NCBI GenBank assembly: GCA_018398585.1
Contig: JAGTTD010000002.1
Location: 31,054,186-31,118,185, forward strand
Source: Simmondsia chinensis
Taxonomy: Eukaryota > Streptophyta > Magnoliopsida > Caryophyllales > Simmondsiaceae
Reading direction: 5' to 3'
DNA length: 64,000 nt
Shown: positions 10,625 to 19,975 of the stretch, one piece after another
How positions within the stretch are numbered: the first letter of the stretch is position 1
How the letters are laid out: the number at the start of each line of letters is the position of its first letter
Made by a program: the position numbers and the translations under genes
The notes under the pieces: generated by a model
Seen by the model: the letters and a program-made list of their open reading frames with translations, nothing else
Told to the model about the DNA's origin: nothing
The model's database searches: none

Positions 10625-11147
10625 TGAAAACGTTCTTGCACTCAAGAATGGAAGCCAGGGAATTGGCTCTTCAAGAATTGAAGCTCTTCCCAAGTTGCAT
10701 TCTTCTCGTCCAAACTGGTCCATTGCACCAAAACCTCCTGAATTGTTCTGTCATCAACCTTTACCTCTCATGAATTAAGCACAGTAGCAGGTTGCAAAAG
10801 TAAGGCTCCCTTTGAGCCAATGTCCGGAGGATGAAGTGAACTTCCACACCCCTTTTTCACCTGTTTCTTAAGAAAGTAAACAAGAAAAACAAGATGAATG
10901 TAAGATTAGGATGTAAGTCAAGCTTGTAGGCTACTTTGCCAATCTTCTCAAGGATCTCATAAGGCCTAAAGAACCTTGCACACAACTTCACATTCTTCCT
11001 CACAGCCATGGTTGCTTGTCTGTAAGGTTGCAATTTCAAACAAACCATGTCCCCAACTTCAAAATTTCTGTCCACACGTTTTCTGTCTGCGTACAACTTC
11101 ATTCTAGCTTGCGCTTGATGAAGATTGTCTTTCAACATCTGCATCAA
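10625..11147 (-). pseudogene. Gypsy 1 integrase C-terminus and chromodomain-like tail
   Basis: The segment 11147-10857 has the linker AQARMKLYADRKR and the GPY/F-like module (VGDMVCLKLQPYRQ, RFFRPYEILEKIGKVAYKL). Frameshifted sequence to 10625 encodes VLVQWTSLDEKNATWEEL, a chromodomain-like motif. Chromodomains of this class direct integration to chromatin. An Arg replaces the usual Gly in GPY. Confidence 0.75.
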
Positions 11148-11368
11148 TTGTCTCCTCTGCTATACCAGATCAATAAATTCAGGAACTGATGACACAATCC
11201 TTTGCAACAACGATGGTGTTAGAGTATCATATCCATAAAAAGCTTTGAATGGAGTAGTTCCAATAGAAGTATGAGCATGTGTATTGTACCAATGCTCTGC
11301 AAGGGATAACCACTTGCCCCACACTTTTCGATGCTCAACACCATGCTCCTAAGGTATTGCTCAAGGCA

Positions 11369-12210
11369 CTAATTGACTCTTTCTGTTTGTCCATTGGTTT
11401 GAGGATGGTATGATGAACTAAGAGCCAATGTCGTTCCCAAAAGGTTGAACAACTCCTTCCAGAAGTGACTGGTGGAGATCCTGTCTCGATCTGATACAAT
11501 AGATTGTGGCAAGACATGAAGCTTGTAGATGTTGTCCAAGAAGCTCTTTGCTAATTTCTTAGTTGTCACAGGTCTTGCCAAATTAGTGAAGTGACTGAAT
11601 TTGGTGAACCGATCAACCACAACTCAAATAACCTCGTTCCCTCTGATTTGGGCAAACCCTCAACAAAGTTCATGCTAATATTTTACCAAACTCCTTTAGG
11701 GACTGGAAAAGGTTGGAGAAGACCTTGATATCTATGGCCACCTACCTTGGTTTGCTGACAAGCCTCGCAAGCCTGCACAAAATCATCCACTGCTCTCTTC
11801 ATTCCTGTCCAGCTAAAATAGGCCTTAAGCCTTTGATAGGTGCCTTCAACTCCTGAATGTCTTCCCCAAGCTGAATCATGAGAGGCACTAATGATTTGTT
11901 GTCTCAAATCAGTGGAAGAGCCAATGTACAACTTGCCCTTCAATCGAATAACTCCCTTCACAACAGACACCTCTGCATCAGTGGCAGTACTGCTTGTTCT
12001 ACTCACACTAAAAGTTGTTATGCACTCTTCTCCAAAAGAATCATCCTCATAGGACTTATACACCTCTTCAACCCAAGCTAGAAGTATAATAGACACTGCT
12101 TCACAGAATCCTTGCTCATAATCTTCCAACCTGTGAGATAATGCATTAGATACCACATTTTCTTTCCCTTTCTTGTACTCAATGTCATAATCAAGCACCA
12201 ACATCTTCAT
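11369..12210 (-). pseudogene. Gypsy 1 integrase zinc domain and core
   Basis: The segment 12210-11683 contains an H-H-C-C zinc site (H in HSGVEGTYQRL and C-x2-C in CEACQQTK). The segment 11620-11369 has VDRFTKFSHF and the core Asp in SIVSDRDRI, then SSSYHPQTNGQTERVN with the catalytic Glu. Stops and a frameshift separate the pieces. Three look like single transitions, at former Trp or Gln codons. Confidence 0.85.
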
Positions 12211-12222
12211 TAACCCCTTCTT

Positions 12223-12522
12223 CTAGATCCTTGTGACAATTTTTTGTTCAAGAAGATGTTTCAAACTTTGGTGATCAATCTTGATTGTAAAGTGATGCCC
12301 ATCCAAATAATGCCTCCACTTATCAACAGCAAGCAAGATTGCTAAATATTCCTTCTCATAGATGGACAGTGTTTGATACTTAGGACTCAAAGCTTGGCTG
12401 AGGTAGGCTATTGGCTTCCCCTTTTGAAACAAAACAGGGCCAATACCATTTCCACAAGCATCTATCTCTAGGATGAATCCCACAGCAAAATCTTGCGTTG
12501 CTAAAACTTGTGCCTTACACAT
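12223..12522 (-). pseudogene. Gypsy 1 RNase H domain
   Basis: Contains LEIDACGNGIGPVLFQKGKP, AYLSQAL, then SIYEKEYLAILLAVDKWRHY and KIDHQSLKHLL, the ordered motifs of Ty3/gypsy RNase H. A TAG at 12222 replaces a Gln conserved in gypsy element 2. Confidence 0.85.
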
Positions 12523-12599
12523 TGCAGATTTGAAAGCTTCAAATGCTTCTTAAGCTCTATCTAACCACTTCAATGCATCTTTCTTCAATAGATCAATTA

Positions 12600-13134
12600 G
12601 AGGTTTGGCTATGGCTCCAGAACCAGCAACAAACTTTTGGTAATAGCCAGTCAAGCCCGAAAATCCTCTCAACTATTTCAAGGTCTCCGGCACAGGCCAC
12701 TCCTTCATTGCTTGGCCTTTAGAAGGATCAATAGAGACTCCTCCATGAGAGATAACATTGCCCAAATATTCAAATTAGGTCTGTGCAAAGGAACACTTAA
12801 CCAATTTTGCATATAACTTGTGATTGCACATGATAAAGAACACTTCCCTTAGATGTACCAAATGATCTTCCAATGAAGAACTGTAAATCAGGAAGTCATT
12901 GAAGAATACCAATACAAATCTCCTCAAGAACTGCTCAAAGACATTATGCATTACTGCTTGAAACATTGATGGAGCATTGGTTAAGCCAAAGGGCATAACC
13001 ACAAACTCAAAATGCCCATGATGTGTTCTAAAAGCAGTCTTGTACACATCTTGCTCCAATACTCTGATTTGGTGATATCCTTGCCTCATATGAAGCTTGG
13101 AAAGGATATGAGCTCCATGTAGCTCATCCAACAA
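12600..13134 (-). pseudogene. Gypsy 1 reverse transcriptase
   Basis: The segment 13134-12775 carries [34 protein letters not shown] and [18 protein letters not shown]. The usual catalytic FFDD reads FFND, and the Asp before the GYHQIR motif reads His, so catalysis should be lost. N-terminal RT sequence is shifted into other frames up to about 13260. Confidence 0.85.
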
Positions 13135-13337
13135 ATAATCTATGATAGGAATTGGGAACTTCCTTCACCGTCAATGAGTTAAGGTGCCTGTAATCTATAC
13201 ACATCCTTATCGTGCCGTCCTTCTTCTTGACAAGTATGACGGGAGAAGCAAAGGGGCTGTGGCTCTAACTCACAAAGCATGTCTTGAGGATTGTCCCCCA
13301 TCTCCATAGGAGATATCGTAAACAATTGTCCTACCCA

Positions 13338-13740
13338 CTAATATGCATTCTTCTTGAATCCACTTTTCAGCTTCTTGCCTTTAATCACTTGCAACTGAGC
13401 TTGATTAGCAAGACCTTGTAGAATCACCTTGGATCCTTGTACCTCAAATGATATTGTCAGCTTAGCAAAATCAAAAATCACAGGATTGAAGGTTCTCATC
13501 CAATCTACACCTAAAACCATGTCGCATCCTCCCATGGACAAGATTCTAAAGTCATAAACAAATTTGTGATCTTGCATAGACCACTAAAACCCTTGACACT
13601 TATTTTGAGTTAGGATTGAATTCCCATCAGCAACAGTCACTGCGGGATGAGTCTTGATAACTTCATGTCCTACTTTCTTCGCCACCTTCGGATTAATAAA
13701 GCTATGAGTGCTGCCGCTATCAATCAAGATAATGATTGAT
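13338..13740 (-). pseudogene. Gypsy 1 aspartic protease region
   Basis: Near 13735-13680 the minus strand encodes IILIDSGSTHSFINP, the D-S/T-G active site of retropepsins. The segment 13577-13338 continues with MGGCDMVLGVDWM, the flap-region motif. A frame break and stop separate them. Confidence 0.75.
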
Positions 13741-15369
13741 CTCTTGCCTACTTTTTCCTTTGATCCTTATAGTATTGTGGGTTCCATTCCCTGTCAATGC
13801 TTTCATGGAGATCTCAACTGCATCTTCAATCAGCTCATCTTGTGATTCCTGGCCCAAATTATCCTCTTCAATCTCATATTCATCACTGCTAGATTGCTCA
13901 TCAACACTGACTCCTTCAACTGTCATGAGAAATTTAGGATTGCATTTGTGGCCAAACAGATAAGGCTGATTGCATTTATAACAAAGCCTTTGAGCTTTCT
14001 TCTCAATAGAAAGAGTAACCTTGGGCCTATCAAATCCCTTCTGCTGCTTGGAGCTTCCTCCCTTGTACCTTGGTCCATCAGTAGAAGCAAGAACTGTGGC
14101 CTCAAAGAGCTTAGCTTTAGCATAAGTTTTGGACAGTGTTTTAGGACCAATTGCCTTCACAAGGTTCTTGATTTTAGTCTTTAAGCCACTAATGAAACTC
14201 GAGACATAATATGCTTCAGTGGCCTGAGGATATGCAGCTATCATGCTCACTCTAAGGTTCTCAAACCTTGTCATGTACTCCTTCACAAATGTTACTTGAA
14301 TCACTTTGTTGAAATTATCAACAATGTCACTTGAGTCTTCATCACCATATCTCTTACAAAGTTCTTTCACAAACTTTGCCCAAGAAAGAGTAGGATTAGT
14401 CTTCAATACGCTATAAAGCCACACTTCGTGATCTCCTTGAAGATACATGGCAGCCAATTCCACCTTTTGCTCATCTAAAATTTTATAAAAGTGAAAATAG
14501 CTATCATATCTTCTAATCCAAGACTGTGGCTACTTGCCATCAAAAGGTTCAATATGTATTCTTGGCTACCTAAATCCACTGCTTTTATTATTGGATGAAG
14601 CATCATTACTTCCTGATTGCTACTGATGCCTCGGATTAGGTGGGTGATCCAACTGTTCATTATTCATATTGGCAGATCTAAGGTGTTCTGGATGATCAGG
14701 AGGGCGATCATTCTGTCCAAGATTCATACTGGAAGATCGAGATTGCACTTGATCAAGTGGATGATCATAAGATCTGGCAGTTACTTCATCCTCTGGAATT
14801 CGATCTTGAGGTCTAACATCAGCTACCTAAGGAAGAATTTGGGGACTATCAGTCACATTAGCCACTTGAGGTCTATTTTGAGCTTCAGCAACAACATTAG
14901 GAATTTGAGATTGAACCACATTAGGAGGTTGCATATGTTGACTTGCAGGAAACAAGATTCCAACTCCGGACGAAACACCTTGTCTATTGACCTGATCTTG
15001 TAGACCAGTAAACCTTTCTTCCAATTGTTACAATTGCTGAGATATTCGACCTTCAATCCTCTGATTGCTCTCCAGCTAAACTTTCCTCATCAGCTGAAGC
15101 ATTCGTTCATCCCTCTTTTGATCATTCTTCTGCTGCATTTGCTTAAATCAATCGAACATTTCATCCCTCTGTTGATCGTTCTCCTGCTGCATTTGCTTAA
15201 ATCGATCGAACATTTCATTCATCTCTAATTTCAACTGATCATTCGTAATGAACTGAACATCTCATGCTGCAGTGGCACCAACTGCCGCAGCATAAGAGAC
15301 ATTAGGATCAACAAAAGTAGCTGGATTTCCAGCTTCTGCTCCTGATCGAGTTGTTACACCACTAGACAT
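13720..15369 (-). pseudogene. Gypsy 1 gag
   Basis: The reading frame starts at 15369 (MSSGVTTRSGAEAG). It passes a glutamine-rich coiled segment containing a tandemly repeated MFDRFKQMQQ motif (about 15110-15225). In 14463-13720 lies the retrotransposon-gag core (ELAAMYLQGDHEVWLY, YYVSSFISGLK). A CCHC-type knuckle follows (LCYKCNQPYLFGHKCNP). Stops interrupt the first half. Confidence 0.85.
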
Positions 15370-15439
15370 TGTTTAATTCTGTTTCTTATGCTTTGCCAGC
15401 TCGATTCAATCAATAAACAAGCAATTAATAGCCAACCTG

Positions 15440-15451
15440 GCTCTGATACCA
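15440..15451 (-). other. Primer-binding site of gypsy 1
   Basis: GCTCTGATACCA on the plus strand is the complement of TGGTATCAGAGC, the initiator tRNA-Met site, two bases from the 5' LTR. Confidence 0.9.
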
Positions 15452-15453
15452 AA

Positions 15454-15871
15454 TGTTAAGCTTCAACATCTACTTGAGCTCAACCTTGTGGAAGGATAGG
15501 ATAGTGAGAGATTCAAGATGAGAAGAGAAGTGAAAGAGATGAGAGATTAGAGAAAGTTAGATGAGATAGAGAGAAAATATCTCAAAGAGATTATTGTAAT
15601 TTTTATTGAATGAATCAACATTACACTTGAGCAAACTACTAATCCTAGATCAAGATACATTGCACATAGGTAAAACCGAAATCAACTAGCTAGGCCTTAG
15701 CCGCCACAATTGACCAACACTTGACCTTATAGCCTACTTAACTCACAACTAAGACCCTTGGCGCCAACAACAAGCCAATTCAAATATTACAATTCAGTTA
15801 ATGAAACGCAGCACTTAACTAGGGCTAATACATTCAGACTTAACTAGCATAACAGCAACAAGATCATAACA
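15454..15871 (-). repeat. 5' LTR of gypsy element 1
   Basis: 418 bp, with scattered single-base differences from the 3' LTR. The TAAGT duplication follows. Confidence 0.93.
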
Positions 15872-15876
15872 TAAGT

Positions 15877-16750
15877 ACATATTTGAAATAAAAATTTCTA
15901 ACACTTTTTTTGTAATACCAATTTCTAACACTTTAGGTGCAACACTAATGAAATACCACAAGCTACCAAAAGCACGAGTATATTAAAATATATCTTATAA
16001 ACATATAACATAATAGTTTTTTTCTAAAAATTCTTTATATCTTACAAATTCAAATCACTTTAAATATTTAAAGAATTCTTAAGTCAAAGTTTAATAATTA
16101 TAATATGTCAAATAAATATTTTAAATATGTAAAATTATTATAAACATTTAAAAGATAAGTTTGCATTTCAAAATATAGCTTTCTAAATATCATATAATCA
16201 AAAATAAATGAATATTAATGGTGTTATATTAAAGTGCAACACTGAAAAATTATATAAGCTATCAAAATCGTAAACACATTAAGATATAACATAAAACTAT
16301 ATAACCAATGATTTTTCTAGTATCATATTATTCAATATTATATTAACAAATATATTTTATAATATACTATTATATATATCAAAATTAGAATATCAATATT
16401 ACTAAACTAACTTAATAAAATAAATCTTATAAATATATAACATAATAGTTTTTCTAACAATTTTTAATATCTTACAAATTTCAATCACTTTAAAATAATT
16501 GTAATATATATAAAAAATAAATTTACATCTCAAAAATGTTCAAAACATAGAATTTAAATATTTAAAATTCGTAAATCAGATTTTAATATGACTAAACTAA
16601 CCTAATAAAATTTCTATAATAATAAATTCCTATAAAATAATATGATATTACAATATAAAAACAAAACTAAAATTGAAAAATGACGATAATAACGACTTAC
16701 ATAGCTATAAAAATGAAAGGAAGATTGAAAGTCTTATTTGAGAGGATAAG
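15877..16750. other. AT-rich intergenic sequence
   Basis: No gene. Several short motifs recur (CTTATAAA.ATATAACATAATAGTTTTT near 15990 and 16430, and TTAAATATTTAAA). This suggests old internal duplication. Confidence 0.5.
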
Positions 16751-16799
16751 AGGTTAAAAAATGTGTTTAAGTAAATGAGTGTTATAAAATATATAGAAG

Positions 16800-17038
16800 A
16801 AATAGGGAGTATTTATAGAGGAGAAGAGGTTGAGGGGTGGTGAGGAAGGGGAAGGGGAAGGGGTAGAGGATGGGGATGGGGATGAGAATGGGGATGGGGA
16901 ATTTGGGGTGTGGCAGGGGGGTAGGGGGTAGGGGGTAGGGGAAGGGTTCACGGGAATCTCAGGGGTAAGGATCAAGGGGTAGGGGGTAGGGGAAGGGTTC
17001 ACAGGAATCTCGGGGGTAGGGTTCATGGGGAAGTGGTG
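16800..17038. repeat. G-rich minisatellite
   Basis: Runs of GGGG separated by A/T. The block 16914-17035 holds two copies of a roughly 50-bp unit built around GGGGGTAGGGGAAGGGTTCA, CGGGAATCTC and GGGGTA. Strong potential for G-quadruplexes on the plus strand. It is not plant telomere (TTTAGGG). The Pro-rich minus frame 16754-17026 is a by-product. Confidence 0.8.
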
Positions 17039-17040
17039 CC

Positions 17041-17128
17041 TGTATACTGTACGCCGTTATAAACAGCGCACGGTACACAACCCTGCCATACACCGTTACA
17101 AACGGCGCACATTGTTCATACAATGGGC
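17041..17128. repeat. Paired short palindrome-containing repeat
   Basis: Two related units, CGCCGTTATAAACAGCGCAC and ACCGTTACAAACGGCGCAC, each a hairpin of CCGTT/AACGG type. They end just before the TRIM at 17133. Confidence 0.5.
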
Positions 17129-17132
17129 GTAC

Positions 17133-17381
17133 TATCACGGGATGAGCGCAGATCACCGGTGCGGCACCCAGGCCCCTGAGGCTGGGGTCGGGCCAGCCTA
17201 CCCCCTATGGTCAACAAGTAGCAATATGCACCTTCAAGAAACGAAATGCATGGCATATGGCAAGGACATACCTGAACACAATCAATGCTCATTAGTATCG
17301 GACAAGATAAAGAGACCTCATATGGCATACGTCTGCTTATTGAGCACCAAGGACAGTGTCTGCCAAAGGCGGCTTGTGACA
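17133..17381 (-). repeat. 3' LTR of the TRIM
   Basis: Shares GATGAGCGCAGATCACC, GCAATATGCACCTTCAAGA and GAGCACCA.GGACAGTGTC with 17951-18197. CTCTCCCCCACC follows at 17382, the complement of a polypurine tract. Confidence 0.85.
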
Positions 17382-17950
17382 CTCTCCCCCACCTAATTCC
17401 GCAAACGTCCTCGTTACGGGTGCCTGCCGATCGTCGCATCCCTGCATCTCTAGCAGCCTGATTGGTCACAAGATGACCACATCATCATGCCCTCCAGCGT
17501 GACACCTCGAACATGCCATTGACACTCGCCCGACGATAAGCAGCATGCCCAAAAAGCAACCTGCTAGCTCTATGCACCATAGTGCACCACATACAAGTCT
17601 TGCTTCACTATGCTTGTTGACTCTTCACCTTGTGAACTTTGCACGGCGTCCCAAGGATCGATCCAATCTCCATGCAGCAAGCTAGCCATACGGCCAGCAT
17701 GCCTGACCGGCACCCAACACGGTACGCCTTCCGCCACAACCGAAACCGAGAGCCACTCAACTTCACTCGGAAAGTTCCTCGTTAGAGTGCCCCTCCCACA
17801 CAAGGAGTGTCCATACCCACAGACAAACCCGCTCGATTCACCTAGGACACGAGCAACTCCCGTTCCCAAGGAGTGTCCACCATCACAGACAAAGCTCAGT
17901 CTTACCACAGCTGCTTGCTCGCGTATCATGAGCCTCGCTTTGATACCACT
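17382..17950 (-). other. TRIM internal domain and primer-binding site
   Basis: No recognisable protein in any frame. GCTTTGATACCA at 17937-17948 is the complement of TGGTATCAAAGC, the initiator tRNA-Met site with one mismatch. The word CAAGGAGTGTCCA.C.CACAGACAAA occurs twice (near 17800 and 17870). Confidence 0.75.
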
Positions 17951-18197
17951 TGTGAAGGGATGAGCGCAGATCACCTGTGCGGGGCCCGGGCCCCTGAGGC
18001 TAGGGCCAGGCCAGCCTATCCCCTATGGTCAATAAGCAGCAATATGCACCTTCAAGAGATGAAATACATGGCATACCACGGACATACCTAAACACAATCA
18101 ATGCGTATTAGTATCGGACAAGCTAAGGAAACCCCATATGGCATATGTCTGCTTATTGAGCACCAGGGACAGTGTCCGCCAAAGGCGGCCCGTGACA
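17951..18197 (-). repeat. 5' LTR of the TRIM
   Basis: 247 bp, clearly diverged from the other LTR at scattered positions, so the insertion is not recent. Confidence 0.85.
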
Positions 18198-19870
18198 GTA
18201 CGCTACAGTAAATGGTGTCATTTTGGTAAATATTTTTGCAAGGGTGCCATTTTGGTAAAAAAATTTTTAAAACTATGTCAGTTGGGTAAAAAACTCCTTC
18301 CTCACCTCGAGATAAGAAATAGCGGTGTCTTATGAGATCATGGTTCCAAAATCTTAGTCCACCTAGCAGCAACCTCAAAGATATAAGAACAACGACGAAG
18401 GTTGTGGCAAGTGCGCCCATTAACTTCAACCAATAACCAATGAACAAGGACACCCAGGTGAGGTAGGATGACTGATGGTGATGAGAACGTCGCTTGGCAA
18501 TTGCATATGTTCTTTTTCTTTTTTTTTATTTTTATGTTACTATAATAGAACTCGGTGTTTCAATGGTCTTTTTTACAAGTATCGTTCAAAGAATCACCCG
18601 TAGTTGGCCTAAAATATTATTTTGTGCAATCTCAACTATTAAAGTACGAAATTTGTGGACTAGAAAAATTAATTTACTAAACCTCATAGTACTAAAGTAT
18701 AATTTACACTTAAATGAATTTTTAATCAATACAGTAAACCCTAGTTTTCAATCAATCGATATAGACAGCAAACCGCCATTGATCTATTTCTACTATTGTA
18801 CCCAACGACCCCAACTCGGTGAGTCTCACTCTCATTCAACAAATGGTATGCTCTAATGAATTCCGCTCTCCATCAATGCAGCTATGATACAGTCAATACG
18901 AAGACCACATAACATAAAATATGGAAATTACAGCTTACATACTCAAAAATTTGATTATTTATCACATAGACATTTAAATATTTTAACACTTAAGTATTTA
19001 TAAGTCTTAAAATTTTATCAATCAAATACCCTCCTTCCAAAATGAGATAGATTTTTGTGGAAAATTGTTGAAGCTAAACATAATTCCAATAATATATAAG
19101 TATATTCATTAGAACTTAATATATTTTTACCAAAAAATGCCACTATGACCCATGATTTCCACAATATACATATATTTTACATCCAAATTCAATAAATTTT
19201 TTATCATAATTTGTTAAATTTTTTTTAAAAATATTAGCACGACTTATATATATTATTGTAATGATACATTACATTAGCATCTTTTGTACAGAATTTGTCT
19301 AATTTTTGTAAATGTTCATCAAATTTCAACATAAAATACATAAGTAATAAAAATTCAAATATCAGAATACCTCACTATATATATTGAGAATCATAATACC
19401 TAAGTGGTAAATATTTAAATATCAGGTATCTAAATAAAAAGAATCTAATGATTTTTCCATCAGAAATCAAGCTTCATAAACATTTTGCACGACTAGAGCT
19501 CGTTTATTATTTGGAAGTTTGAGGTTTTAAGCAATTAAATACTATTATAAGCCAAAAAAAAAAAAAAAGAAAGAGATAATTTAAGTTCTTCGGAATTACA
19601 ATTTTTGAACAAATTGAACAATTCATATTACAAGACAATCAAATTCAATAGGATTAACTTAATTAATAAGATAAATCACATCAATGCTTAGCCATGAGAA
19701 CATAATAGAAAATGTGACCCTATTTGCAAATATATATTATGAAAGCATTTTGGCCATCCCCTCAGACCTGGCTTCTACGGGGGCCTTGTACATTGAAAAA
19801 CGGCTCCTTCTTAAGGATTCAACTCACAAATCTACCGTCAATAGACAATGATCAAACTTCACGATTGCAA
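18198..19870. other. Intergenic sequence downstream of DPE1
   Basis: AT-rich, with a near-pure A run at 19554-19570. The plus frame 18494-18856 is hydrophobic and low complexity, with no domain. DPE1 3' UTR and polyadenylation signals should lie just left of 19871, but I cannot fix them. Confidence 0.5.
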
Positions 19871-19975
19871 TTACAGACGGCCATAGATTGAGAGCATCTC
19901 TCTTAACTTAGTTTCCTCGGGCTCCAGGCTTTCAAACCTTACTGAAGCAGGTATCCTCCAACTCCAGTTCCCAAA
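19871..19975 (-). CDS. DPE1: DPE1 terminal exon
   Basis: 105 bp including the stop. Encodes [20 protein letters not shown] and ends SIYGRL, the family's usual C-terminus. Confidence 0.95.
   Translation of the reverse strand, partial: FGNWSWRIPASVRFESLEPEETKLREMLSIYGRL

Larger units (their letters stand above)
10196..15871 (-). mobile_element. Ty3/gypsy chromovirus-type retrotransposon 1 (5.7 kb)
   Basis: Two LTRs of 417-418 bp (TGTTAAGC...CATAACA on the plus strand) flank gag, protease, reverse transcriptase, RNase H, integrase and a chromodomain-like tail in Ty3/gypsy order on the minus strand. A perfect duplication TAAGT lies at 10191-10195 and 15872-15876. Length and short LTRs resemble Reina-type chromoviruses, but the clade is inferred. 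Frames are broken throughout. Confidence 0.95.
17133..18197 (-). mobile_element. TRIM (miniature LTR retrotransposon, about 1.07 kb)
   Basis: Direct terminal repeats of 249 and 247 bp flank 569 bp. The minus-strand LTR starts TGTCACGGGCCGCCTTTGGC. A primer-binding site and a purine tract sit in the right places. GTAC flanks both sides (17129-17132 and 18198-18201), a probable target duplication. The inside has no convincing coding capacity. Confidence 0.85.

Noticed and set aside
16754..17026. Pro-rich minus-strand frame resembling a cell-wall protein
   Set aside because: Simple translation of the G-rich minisatellite; periodicity follows the DNA repeat.
16914..17035. Possible interstitial telomere
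   Set aside because: Units are GGGGTA/GGGGA, not TTTAGGG; the short GGGTTAGGG near 35580 is also too short.
18494..18856. Plus-strand frame of 120 codons, hydrophobic start
   Set aside because: Low-complexity Phe/Ile/Leu composition from AT-rich DNA, no domain and no neighbouring exons.
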